A stretch of 64,000 nt of DNA from Marinobacter sp. Its GTDB lineage: Bacteria; Pseudomonadota; Gammaproteobacteria; Pseudomonadales; Oleiphilaceae. A model generated the notes under the pieces. The model worked only from the letters and a program-made list of their open reading frames with translations. It did no database searches and was not told where the DNA came from. This document shows, piece after piece, positions 43,221-52,245 of this stretch. Position 1 is the stretch's first letter. Every line of letters starts with the position of its first letter. The translations under genes were made by a program, and so were the position numbers. The stretch spans positions 230,082 to 294,081 of the forward strand of contig JACIZI010000002.1 in assembly GCA_014359475.1 (NCBI GenBank). Reading direction: 5' to 3'.

Positions 43221-45848
43221 ATGAAGCTCGGCAAGAAGAGAAGCACTGACGAGGTAACGGAAAAAGAGACAAAGCACTCCGGTACGGACGGAGATAAAAA
43301 GAAGGCAACAGCCCCTAAGCGCAAGCGTTTGTCCGGCGTTGCAGGCATCCAGGCGACGGCCGTGCTGGCCAGTGGGGTGCTGGCGGCATTTCTGGTTTTC
43401 TGGCTGGTCGTGCAGCCGGCAGAACAGGCCCGTTATGAGCAGCTGGCAGCTGCCGAAGCCAATATGGCGGCGGAGCGCCTCAACCAATATCTCGTGACCC
43501 TGCAAACATTCGTCTCCGGGCTGGCTTCCCAGCCCTATGTGACAGAGGCCATGGACACGGCAGAGGCGCGGGCAACGGTGCAGCAGCGTTTGACTTCTGC
43601 CTTTCCAGGTATTGCAGCGGTCTACCTGTTCCCCTACAACGAGATCCCGAGAACTGCCGGTGAGTCGCCCACGCTGGGCTTTGCCGGGCTGGATCTGGCC
43701 CGCCGTGCTGAGTCCGGCCGCACGACTCACCCGGACGCCTTCCCCCGTAGTGGTCACTGGCTGTTCCAGATGGTGGCGCCGGTGCGGGCTTCCGCCAACA
43801 GCGCCATGCGGGGCACCATGTTGGTGGTGTTGTCGGCGGATGCCCTTGAGAATGCCATGGGTGTGGTGAGCCCGGATCTGGGGGGGCAGGTCAGCCTGAT
43901 ACAGTCTGTTTCCGGAAGCGACAAGGTGGTCACCTCGGCCGGGGATGCCGGTTCAGGCGAGCCTCTGGAGAGAACCTTGCTGGTGCCCCACTGGAAGGTT
44001 CGTTATACCCCTTCGGCAGCGCTCTCCCCCCTGATCCCGCAGGCTATGGTATTTGTGCTGGTGATCGCGCCGGTTCTGCTGGCAGCGGTACTGGTGTGGT
44101 TCCTGCTGACACAGGCCCAGAAAGGCCTGCGCAGGGACATTGCCCAGATTGTGCAGTGGGCCCGGAAAGTCTTCGGGGGCGAGCGGCAGCGACAGCCAGA
44201 GATGCAGTGGGATCTGATGGCACCGCTCGGCGAGGGGCTGCAACGCTTCGCCCAGTTGGTTGAAAAGCGCATTGAGAAGATTGCCGAAAGCGCCCGGGCA
44301 GCGAAACCGGAAGGCGGCCGGAAACCGTCACCCTCAGTCGAGGAGGAGCCCCTGTTCCAGGACCGGGATATGCCGGATATCGACATGCTGGACGGTGATG
44401 ACGATGTGCTTGGCTTCGGGGATGATACCCTGGGTGGTGACGGTCTGGATGTGCAGGAAGTGAGCGCCCCGCAGGTGGAGGTGCCAGACGAGATCTTCCG
44501 TGCTTATGATATACGGGGGATTGTCGGCTCCACCCTGACGGATGAAATTGTCGACGTGATCGGTCGTGCCATCGGTAGCGAGGCCCTGGCGCGCGGGCAA
44601 CACAGCCTGTGTATCGGTTACGATGGCCGGCACTCCAGTCCGGGCCTGGCACAGTCTCTGGCCCGGGGCGTGATCGCTGCCGGCTGTGATGTGGTAGAGA
44701 TTGGTGCGGTACCTACGCCAGTACTGTATTTCGCCACCCACCATCTGCAGAATGGCTCCGGAGTCATGGTGACCGGTAGCCATAACCCGCCGGATTATAA
44801 CGGACTGAAAATCATGCTCGGGGGAGAGACCCTCTCCGGTGGGGGCATCCAGAAACTGCTGCAGCGCATCCGTACCGGTGATATCACCGAGGGGCAGGGC
44901 AGCGTTTCCCGGGAAGATGTGCGCCGCGATTATCTTGACCGCATCTTGGGTGATATTGCTGTGGCTGCACCACTTCGGGTCGTGATGGATGCCGGCAATG
45001 GTATTGCCGGCGAGTTGGGTCCAATGCTGGTAGAAGAGCTGGGCTGTGAAGTGATCCCCCTGCACTGCGAGGTGGACGGTAACTTCCCCAATCACCATCC
45101 GGACCCCGGCAAGCCGGAAAACCTGGAAGATCTGATTGCCCGTGTGCAGGAAGAAAAGGCTGACATCGGGCTGGCCTTTGACGGTGATGGCGACCGCCTC
45201 GGGGTAGTCACCAACACCGGCAAGATCATCTGGCCGGACCGCCTGCTGATGCTGTTTGCTCGGGATGTGGTTTCCCGCAACCCGGGGGCAGACGTGCTGT
45301 ACGACGTGAAATGCAGCCGCCGGCTTGCCAGTGTGATCACCGAAGCCGGCGGGCGCCCCATCATGTGGAAGAGCGGCCATTCACTGATGAAGGCCAAGAT
45401 GAAGGAAACCGGTGCACTGCTGGCCGGCGAGCTCAGCGGCCATGTGTTTTTTGGTGAACGCTGGTACGGCTTTGACGACGGCCTTTATTCGGCAGCGCGG
45501 CTGCTGGAGATTCTTGGTATTGAGGACCGGGACAGCGACGAGGTCTTCCGGGATTTCCCGGAAGACATCAGTACGCCGGAGCTGAACATTCAGGTTACCG
45601 AAGACAGCAAGTTCCCGCTGATGGAAAAACTGGCTGCGGAGGCTTCCTTTGGTGATGGCAGTGTCAGCACCATTGACGGGGTGCGGGTCGATTTTCCGGA
45701 TGGCTGGGGCCTTTGCCGGGCCTCCAATACCACACCGGTGCTGGTGCTGCGTTTTGAGGCGGAAACCGAAGAGGCTCTGGAGCGGATCAAGGAGCTGTTC
45801 CGGGAGCAGCTCCAGAAAGTGGCACCGGATCTGGTCGCGGATTTCTGA
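43221..45848 (+). CDS. algC: Phosphomannomutase/phosphoglucomutase with a membrane-anchored N-terminal extension
   Basis: An 875-residue protein; the catalytic part alone is about 455. Residues 1-42 are basic and charged, a membrane segment follows at about 43-66, then a 200-residue extracytoplasmic region, a second membrane segment at about 272-298, and a charged linker with an acidic stretch (about 390-415). The mutase starts near residue 424 (EIFRAYDIRGIVG). It has the phospho-serine Ser520 in VTGSHNPPDYNG, the metal loop DGDGDR (about 654) and a complete C-terminal domain. It makes mannose-1- or glucose-1-phosphate for polysaccharides. The extension resembles a double-Cache-like sensor in layout only. 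Confidence 0.92.
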   Translation: MKLGKKRSTDEVTEKETKHSGTDGDKKKATAPKRKRLSGVAGIQATAVLASGVLAAFLVFWLVVQPAEQARYEQLAAAEANMAAERLNQYLVTLQTFVSGLASQPYVTEAMDTAEARATVQQRLTSAFPGIAAVYLFPYNEIPRTAGESPTLGFAGLDLARRAESGRTTHPDAFPRSGHWLFQMVAPVRASANSAMRGTMLVVLSADALENAMGVVSPDLGGQVSLIQSVSGSDKVVTSAGDAGSGEPLERTLLVPHWKVRYTPSAALSPLIPQAMVFVLVIAPVLLAAVLVWFLLTQAQKGLRRDIAQIVQWARKVFGGERQRQPEMQWDLMAPLGEGLQRFAQLVEKRIEKIAESARAAKPEGGRKPSPSVEEEPLFQDRDMPDIDMLDGDDDVLGFGDDTLGGDGLDVQEVSAPQVEVPDEIFRAYDIRGIVGSTLTDEIVDVIGRAIGSEALARGQHSLCIGYDGRHSSPGLAQSLARGVIAAGCDVVEIGAVPTPVLYFATHHLQNGSGVMVTGSHNPPDYNGLKIMLGGETLSGGGIQKLLQRIRTGDITEGQGSVSREDVRRDYLDRILGDIAVAAPLRVVMDAGNGIAGELGPMLVEELGCEVIPLHCEVDGNFPNHHPDPGKPENLEDLIARVQEEKADIGLAFDGDGDRLGVVTNTGKIIWPDRLLMLFARDVVSRNPGADVLYDVKCSRRLASVITEAGGRPIMWKSGHSLMKAKMKETGALLAGELSGHVFFGERWYGFDDGLYSAARLLEILGIEDRDSDEVFRDFPEDISTPELNIQVTEDSKFPLMEKLAAEASFGDGSVSTIDGVRVDFPDGWGLCRASNTTPVLVLRFEAETEEALERIKELFREQLQKVAPDLVADF

Positions 45849-45862
45849 CAGCTCTGGAATAA

Positions 45863-46810
<948 letters not shown>

Positions 46811-46843
46811 ACCGAAAACCGGATATGGCGGGAGAAAAGCCGG

Positions 46844-48088
46844 ATGAAGCGCTTGATAACATGGCTGGTGGTACTCGCCGTACTGGCATACCTGGCGTTC
46901 AAGGCAGCTGTCTGGTGGCTGACGGAACAGCAAGTCGTCGCATTGCAGAAGGCCCTGCAGGAAACGGCCGTTATCGAGCGAGGGAAGATTGGCTCCTCGG
47001 TCGGCGGTCATCTGGTGCTGAGAGGCGCTGAATATCAGGATTTCCGGTTGACCCAGCCGCTCCAGATCGGCCAGTTAAGGTTTGTGGCAGGCTCTCCGGT
47101 GAGCCTGTTAACCAGTCTGCTGAATCCCCGTAACCTCCCGGCACAATGGACCCTGGAGGCCGAACCGCTGAGCATGGTGCTGGATGCGGCCATGCTCAGC
47201 AACTGGGTGACCGACAGTGGAACAGCCCGCCCATCGTCATTGCTGGTTCCGGTGTGCGGCCCGGATCATCGTCAGCAACTGGGCACCGGCGACCTGGTAC
47301 GCATGGGCATCAACCATCTTGATGGTGATCTGCTGGTGCAGCAGACCCCGGACGAGTTGCATGCGGAACTCAATACCGGGCAGATCGGCAGCCTGGAGAT
47401 GCACTGGCCCGGTGCCAGACTGAATGTCACAGCCCCGGGGCAACTGGCCTCCAGCTCCGCCCGGCCGATGAATCTGACCGTTCGGGATGCCGGCGTGATG
47501 CGGCGCATATCGGCATACTGTGCACGGGAGTCCGGTGTGTCTGCGAATGAATGGACTGGCATCGTCATGAACCGTTTCCTGAACGGGCTGGAATCCAGGG
47601 GCCTGCGCGGCAGTGACCAGTTGCTGGCACTCTATCGCCAGTGGTTGCGGGAAGGCGGTGAACTGACCCTTGGTCTGACTCCCGGCCTGCCGTTATGGGG
47701 TGTGCCTGTGCATGACCCGCAGCAGACATCACCAGCCCGGTCTTTGCAGATTACTTACAATGGCTCGCGGGTACCCGATGTCTATCTGGAGCGCATGCAA
47801 CCGCAGATTTCGGAAACGCCGGTGGAGGCGGTGGAGCCGGTAACCGCACCGGAACCCACCGGACCGGGCTGGCGGCCGGTGCCCCTGAAAGAGGCAACGC
47901 AGTGGGTCGGCCAGACCGTCCGCGTCACCCTGAGCACGGGCCGGGTTGTGGAAGGCCGTCTGGAACGGGTCGAAGACGGCAAAGAACTGGAAGTCACCCG
48001 CATGGTCAACGGTGGAGAAGTTGCTTATCCCATGGCCCAGCGGGCCGTCACCGGTTTTGAAATCTGGTACCGTGGGGGCAAGCCCTGA
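46844..48088 (+). CDS. Membrane-anchored protein of unknown function between argB and argE
   Basis: A 414-residue protein with one N-terminal membrane segment (about residues 4-26, LITWLVVLAVLAYLAFKAAVWWL) and the rest likely periplasmic. Residues 40-200 are beta-rich with alternating hydrophobic positions, reminiscent of AsmA-like or lipid-channel proteins. The C-terminal 60 residues (VGQTVRVTLSTGRVVEGRLERV, then VTGFEIW) look like a small beta-barrel of Sm-like type. A Pro/Glu linker (about 320-345) separates the two. I do not recognise a named family. It starts 33 bp after argB and ends 21 bp before argE, so it is in the same operon. Confidence 0.75.
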   Translation: MKRLITWLVVLAVLAYLAFKAAVWWLTEQQVVALQKALQETAVIERGKIGSSVGGHLVLRGAEYQDFRLTQPLQIGQLRFVAGSPVSLLTSLLNPRNLPAQWTLEAEPLSMVLDAAMLSNWVTDSGTARPSSLLVPVCGPDHRQQLGTGDLVRMGINHLDGDLLVQQTPDELHAELNTGQIGSLEMHWPGARLNVTAPGQLASSSARPMNLTVRDAGVMRRISAYCARESGVSANEWTGIVMNRFLNGLESRGLRGSDQLLALYRQWLREGGELTLGLTPGLPLWGVPVHDPQQTSPARSLQITYNGSRVPDVYLERMQPQISETPVEAVEPVTAPEPTGPGWRPVPLKEATQWVGQTVRVTLSTGRVVEGRLERVEDGKELEVTRMVNGGEVAYPMAQRAVTGFEIWYRGGKP

Positions 48089-48109
48089 ACTTCAGGAAAG
48101 GATCGCCTT

Positions 48110-49288
48110 ATGGCAACGCAAGTCCCTGACAATGCTGTCCAGCCTCCGGCCATTCGCGACATGGTCACCCGGCTGATATCCCTGCCTTCCATCAGCAGTG
48201 CCTCCCCCGACTGGGATCACAGCAACGAAGCGGTCGTCCAGACCCTGGCCGACTGGCTCAGGCCCATGGGTTTTGCCACTGACATCCTGGCGGTGCCGGG
48301 CATGCCCGGCAAGTTCAACCTGGTGGCCACCCTGGGCTCCGGTCCCGGCGGACTGGTGCTCTCCGGTCACACCGATACGGTCCCTTTTGACGACCAGCGC
48401 TGGCAGAGCGATCCCTTCACCCTGACGGAAAAAGACGACCGCTGGTATGGTCTGGGCACCTGTGACATGAAGGCATTCTTTGCGGTGGCCATCGAAGCAG
48501 CCCGGGACCTGTCTGGCGCAGACCTGAAAGAACCCCTGATCATTCTCGCCACCGCCGACGAGGAAAGCTCCATGAACGGGGCCCGGGCCCTCGCTGAAGC
48601 GGGGTATCCCAGGGCCCGCTACGCGGTCATCGGCGAACCTACCAGCCTCAAACCGGTGCGCATGCACAAAGGCATCATGATGGAACGGTTGGTATTCGAA
48701 GGCCAGTCCGGCCATTCCTCCGACCCGTCGCTGGGCAACAACGCCCTGGAGGGCATGCACGAGGCACTGGGCCGGTTGCTGGCTCTGCGCAGCCACTGGC
48801 AGGAGAAATACCGGAACCCGGCCTTCCGGGTGCAGTACCCGACCATGAACCTGGGCTGCATCCATGGCGGCGACAACCCCAACCGCATCTGCGCCCGCTG
48901 CGAGTTGCACTTCGACCTGCGACCACTGCCGGGCATGGACATGGCCAACCTGCGCCAGGAAATTCTCGGTAAACTGCAACCGCTGGCGGAATCCCGGGGT
49001 CTGCAGATGGAGTTCGAGCCGTTGTTTGACGGTGTGCCCCCGTTCGAAACCGCCGCCGACGCGGCACTGGTCCAGGCCTGCGAAAAACTCACCGGCCACC
49101 CGGCCCAGGCGGTGGCTTTTGCTACCGAGGCTCCCTGGCTGCAGAAGCTCGGCATGGAAACCCTGGTCATGGGCCCGGGCTCCATCGACCAGGCTCATCA
49201 GCCGGATGAGTTTCTGGCGTTGTCGCAGATTCAGCCGTCGGTGGATATACTCCGTGGTCTGATTCGTCGGTTCTGTCTTGGCCGGTAG
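48110..49288 (+). CDS. argE: Acetylornithine deacetylase
   Basis: A 392-residue M20 metallohydrolase that removes acetate from N-acetylornithine. Metal and catalytic residues: LSGHTDTVPFD, GTCDMKAFFA, TADEESSMNGAR, IGEPTSLKPVRMHKG and a C-terminal FATEAPWLQKLG then GPGSIDQAHQPDE. A complete, ordinary member of the ArgE branch. Directly downstream lies a 451-bp gene-free stretch with two palindromic elements, then argA. Confidence 0.95.
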   Translation: MATQVPDNAVQPPAIRDMVTRLISLPSISSASPDWDHSNEAVVQTLADWLRPMGFATDILAVPGMPGKFNLVATLGSGPGGLVLSGHTDTVPFDDQRWQSDPFTLTEKDDRWYGLGTCDMKAFFAVAIEAARDLSGADLKEPLIILATADEESSMNGARALAEAGYPRARYAVIGEPTSLKPVRMHKGIMMERLVFEGQSGHSSDPSLGNNALEGMHEALGRLLALRSHWQEKYRNPAFRVQYPTMNLGCIHGGDNPNRICARCELHFDLRPLPGMDMANLRQEILGKLQPLAESRGLQMEFEPLFDGVPPFETAADAALVQACEKLTGHPAQAVAFATEAPWLQKLGMETLVMGPGSIDQAHQPDEFLALSQIQPSVDILRGLIRRFCLGR

Positions 49289-49334
49289 TTGGGTGCTCGC
49301 GTTCTCCCAGGCCTTCTGGTTTGGGGGGAGGAGC

Positions 49335-49438
49335 GGTGTCGGAGGGGCTTTCCAAAACACGCCCGTGAACCCATCCATGGGGGGCTCGGGTCGCGCCATC
49401 CCTGGCGCTCCACGGTTTTGTAAAGCCCCTCCGACACC
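49335..49438 (+). repeat. Palindromic cruciform-like element, copy 1
   Basis: A 104-bp element starting 47 bp after argE. Outer arms of 24 bp (49335-49358, 49415-49438) pair with a single mismatch. Inside are two small hairpins: CCCAT-CC-ATGGG (49370-49381) and GCGCCA-TCCC-TGGCGC (49393-49408). The whole can fold as a three-way junction. Its core (CACGCCCGTGAACCC ... CCATGGGGGGCTCGGG) recurs on the opposite strand in copy 2 at 49546-49643. The stem can also terminate the arginine transcript, though no T tract follows. Confidence 0.85.
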
Positions 49439-49545
49439 CCTCTTATGAACCCGGTCATGGCCTGTTGAGAGAAACTGGCAGGAGAGGGCGAATATAAGAG
49501 TGCCGGGATAAGAGGGCCAAGAAAGAGGCTAGACGAGGACGTGGG

Positions 49546-49643
49546 CGTGGTAGACCTTTCCAGAACCGTAAGCAGCCATGGATGGCTGCGCCCGAGCCCC
49601 CCATGGACGGGTTTACGGGCGTGTTCTGGAAAGGTCTACCACG
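49546..49643 (-). repeat. Palindromic cruciform-like element, copy 2 (inverted)
   Basis: A 98-bp element whose outer arms are a perfect 21-bp inverted repeat (49546-49566 and 49623-49643). Read on the minus strand it matches copy 1 in order: CACGCCCGTAAACCC, then CCATGGGGGGCTCGGG, then the hairpin GCAGCC-ATCCAT-GGCTGC in the place of copy 1's second hairpin. The outer stem beyond the core differs from copy 1, yet each stem is almost perfectly paired, so base changes have been matched by compensating changes. The spacer between the copies is 107 bp. It ends 97 bp before the argA start. Confidence 0.85.
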
Positions 49644-49739
49644 ACCGCGGCCTCTGGCACCGAATCATCGGTCCGGATAGTTAACTGGCGATATCAGCTA
49701 CAAATCAGGAACGCTTGAACAATAAACGTGGAGAACGTT

Positions 49740-51056
49740 TTGAAACCGAACGAATGGCTGCACGGATTCCGCCACTCATCCCCGTATATCAACGCCCACC
49801 GCGGCCACACCGTGGTGCTCACCCTCGGGGGTGACGGCATAGCGGACGACAACTTCATCAACATCGTCCATGATATCGCCCTGCTCAGCAGCCTGGGCAT
49901 CCGACTCGTTGTCGCGTTCGGTGCCCGGCCACAGATCCAGCAGAGGCTGGACGAGGCCGGTGTGAAAACCTCGCTCCACAATGGACTGCGGGTGACCCCC
50001 GAAGAGCAGCTGCCGCTGGTGCAGCAGGCCATCGGCGGCTTGCGGTCGTTCCTGGAAAGCCGCTTGTCCATGGGGCTGGTGAACTCCCCCATGCACAACG
50101 CCCGCATCCGGGTCAGCAGTGGCAACTACGTTACTGCCCGTCCGGCGGGGGTGCTCGATGGGGTGGATTTCGGCTATACCGGTCAGGTGCGCCGGGTGGA
50201 TGTGGCCGGGATCGAGAGCCTGCTGGAGCGAGGCCACATCGTGTTGCTGCCGCCCATGGGCTATTCGCCGACTGGTGATGCCTTTAACCTCTCCTATGAA
50301 GACGTGGGTAGCCAGGTGGCGGCCGCGCTGCGGGCAGAGAAGCTGATTATCTACACGGGTCACCCGGGTGTACTGGATGAGGACGGTTCACTGATACGGG
50401 AAATGTCCGTGCGTCAGGCCTCGGCCAGGCTGCAATCCGCTCAGGTGGACGGCCATGACGCGGATCTTTTGAAAGCCGCCTGCGATGCCTGCGTGAAAGG
50501 CGTGCGGCGTGCCCATATTATTGGTTACCGGGAGGACGGGGCCCTGCTGGAGGAATTGTTCACCCGGGATGGTTCCGGCACCCTGGTCAGCTCTGACCAG
50601 TACGAGCAGATTCGCCAGGCCCGGGTGGAGGATATTGGCGGCATTGTGGAGCTGATTGCGCCCCTGGAAGAGCAGGGCATACTGGTACGCCGTTCCCGGG
50701 AGCTGCTGGAAACCGAGATTGACCGGTTTGTGGTGGCCGAGCGGGATGGCACCATTGTTGGCTGTGCTGCCCTGTACCATTATCCGGAGGAACAGGCTGG
50801 TGAGCTGTCCTGCTTCGCCGTGGATCCCGCCTATCGCCGGGCTGGTCGTGGCGATGAGCTTCTTGCCATGATTGAAAAAATGGCCCGGGGCCAGGGCGTT
50901 CTTAAGCTGTTTGTGTTGACGACCCAGACCGAGCACTGGTTCCGCGAACGAGGCTTTCAGCCGGCGGCGGTGGCGGACCTTCCCGGACCCAAGCTGGCGG
51001 CCTACAACACCAGACGTAACTCAAAAGTCTTCTTCAAACCGCTCGGCGAGAGCTGA
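49740..51056 (+). CDS. argA: N-acetylglutamate synthase
   Basis: A 438-residue two-domain enzyme: an amino-acid kinase-like domain (1-285, HRGHTVVLTLGGDGIADD) and a GNAT acetyltransferase domain (about 290-438, AVDPAYRRAGRGDELLAMIEKMARGQG). It makes N-acetylglutamate, the first arginine intermediate. I prefer the TTG at 49740 because GGAG lies 7 bp before it and MKPNEWLHGFRHSSPYINAHRG fits the family start; a GTG at 49728 would add four residues and has no good ribosome site. The last 36 bp overlap the end of the convergent lipoprotein gene. Confidence 0.94.
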   Translation: MKPNEWLHGFRHSSPYINAHRGHTVVLTLGGDGIADDNFINIVHDIALLSSLGIRLVVAFGARPQIQQRLDEAGVKTSLHNGLRVTPEEQLPLVQQAIGGLRSFLESRLSMGLVNSPMHNARIRVSSGNYVTARPAGVLDGVDFGYTGQVRRVDVAGIESLLERGHIVLLPPMGYSPTGDAFNLSYEDVGSQVAAALRAEKLIIYTGHPGVLDEDGSLIREMSVRQASARLQSAQVDGHDADLLKAACDACVKGVRRAHIIGYREDGALLEELFTRDGSGTLVSSDQYEQIRQARVEDIGGIVELIAPLEEQGILVRRSRELLETEIDRFVVAERDGTIVGCAALYHYPEEQAGELSCFAVDPAYRRAGRGDELLAMIEKMARGQGVLKLFVLTTQTEHWFRERGFQPAAVADLPGPKLAAYNTRRNSKVFFKPLGES

Positions 51057-52118
51057 CAGGGCTTCGACGCGGGCCTGCTCAGGCTGTTCGCCCAGTTGTC
51101 GGGCAGCTTCGTAAAAGTCTCCGAAACGGTGGCCGCTGTCGCGCAATAGCTGCCGGAAAGCGGGAACATGTTGCCGGTATTGCCGGAACAGGGCCAGAAG
51201 GGCGTTGTTCAATGGCTCCGGATCCTTGCCCAGCGGCCCCGGTTCGGCCCAGCCGGTGGTCAGTTTCCGGTAGTCATCGGCCAGTTGCCCGAAAATGTCT
51301 GCCTTGTGCTGACGCAGGATCTCCGGCTCCAGTGCGTCGGAACGGGCATAGAGGCGCTCCAGCCGGGCGCTGGCCGTGTCGACCAGTTGGCGGGTCTGCT
51401 CCAGCCGACGGAGACGATCCAGCGCAAGCAGGTAGCTGTCGGTGTCCCCCCGGGATATCAGCCACAGGCGCAGTCCTTCAAGCTCCACGGCTGTGGCAAA
51501 GCTCTCGTTGAAGGCGGTATCGCCGGGAATGTACAGCACCCGGTGAGCCAGCTCATGGAACATCAGGGCCGCCATCTGCCAGTCCGGCAGTCGGGTAAAT
51601 CCGGTGTGCAACGGGTCGTCGAACCAGCCCAGGGTTGAATAGGCCGTGACACCCGCCAGAAAAGTGTCGTAGCCCTCTTGCTGGTAACCGGCCTGCTCTT
51701 TCCGGGCCGTCCCGGTGTCAAAAAAACCGCGGTAGGCCTGGCAGCCGGCAAAGGGGTAGCACCATTGTCGCGGGGTAAGGGAAAATTCCGGGACGACGAC
51801 CAGATTGACCAGTACCCAGGGGCGGTCCAGTTCCACATAGTCTGTAAAGGCCTCCCCCGCAGGAAGCTCCATCTGTTGGCTGGCAAAGCGAATGGCTTCT
51901 GTGGCAAGTTGCAGCTTGTGGCGTAACGGTTCCGGGGTGTCGGGATCGGCCAGCAGATCCTCCACCGGCTCGCCACTAAACATCAGCGCCAGGTGGCCGC
52001 TGACAGCCTGGGAGTAATAAGCCAGCGAAGTGCAGCCGGAAACGCTGCTGACCAGTAGCAAAAGTGCACAGATCTGACTAAGCTGTTTCAGGGACTTGGT
52101 TGTTTTCATCGACGACAT
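51021..52118 (-). CDS. Putative aminopeptidase lipoprotein (HExxH metallopeptidase)
   Basis: A 365-residue envelope protein of the group annotated as aminopeptidase (Pfam Aminopep). A signal peptide with lipobox VSGC gives lipid-modified Cys29. The metal site HELAH is at about residues 188-192, with a glutamate in NESFATAVE downstream as third ligand. Further segments DRPWVLVNLVVVPEFSLTPRQWCYPFAGCQAYRGFF and the Cys pair in WCYPFAGC are family features. It probably acts at the outer membrane on peptides. It overlaps argA by 36 bp tail to tail. Confidence 0.88.
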   Translation of the reverse strand: MSSMKTTKSLKQLSQICALLLLVSSVSGCTSLAYYSQAVSGHLALMFSGEPVEDLLADPDTPEPLRHKLQLATEAIRFASQQMELPAGEAFTDYVELDRPWVLVNLVVVPEFSLTPRQWCYPFAGCQAYRGFFDTGTARKEQAGYQQEGYDTFLAGVTAYSTLGWFDDPLHTGFTRLPDWQMAALMFHELAHRVLYIPGDTAFNESFATAVELEGLRLWLISRGDTDSYLLALDRLRRLEQTRQLVDTASARLERLYARSDALEPEILRQHKADIFGQLADDYRKLTTGWAEPGPLGKDPEPLNNALLALFRQYRQHVPAFRQLLRDSGHRFGDFYEAARQLGEQPEQARVEALSALAERFEEDF

Positions 52119-52245
52119 TCAGGTGCCTGCAGGCGAGTCAGTATAACTCGAATAAACAGGCGGTCTCTCCGCCCATCAGGGAACCGGCCGTGTTCCGGAC
52201 GCACTGCGCCCGATGGTACCGGCTTTGCCAGAAATCAGGTAGTCA

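Noticed and set aside
49335-49643. tRNA or other named RNA gene
   Set aside because: The fold has a stem and two arms, but no acceptor end, anticodon loop or T-loop motif.
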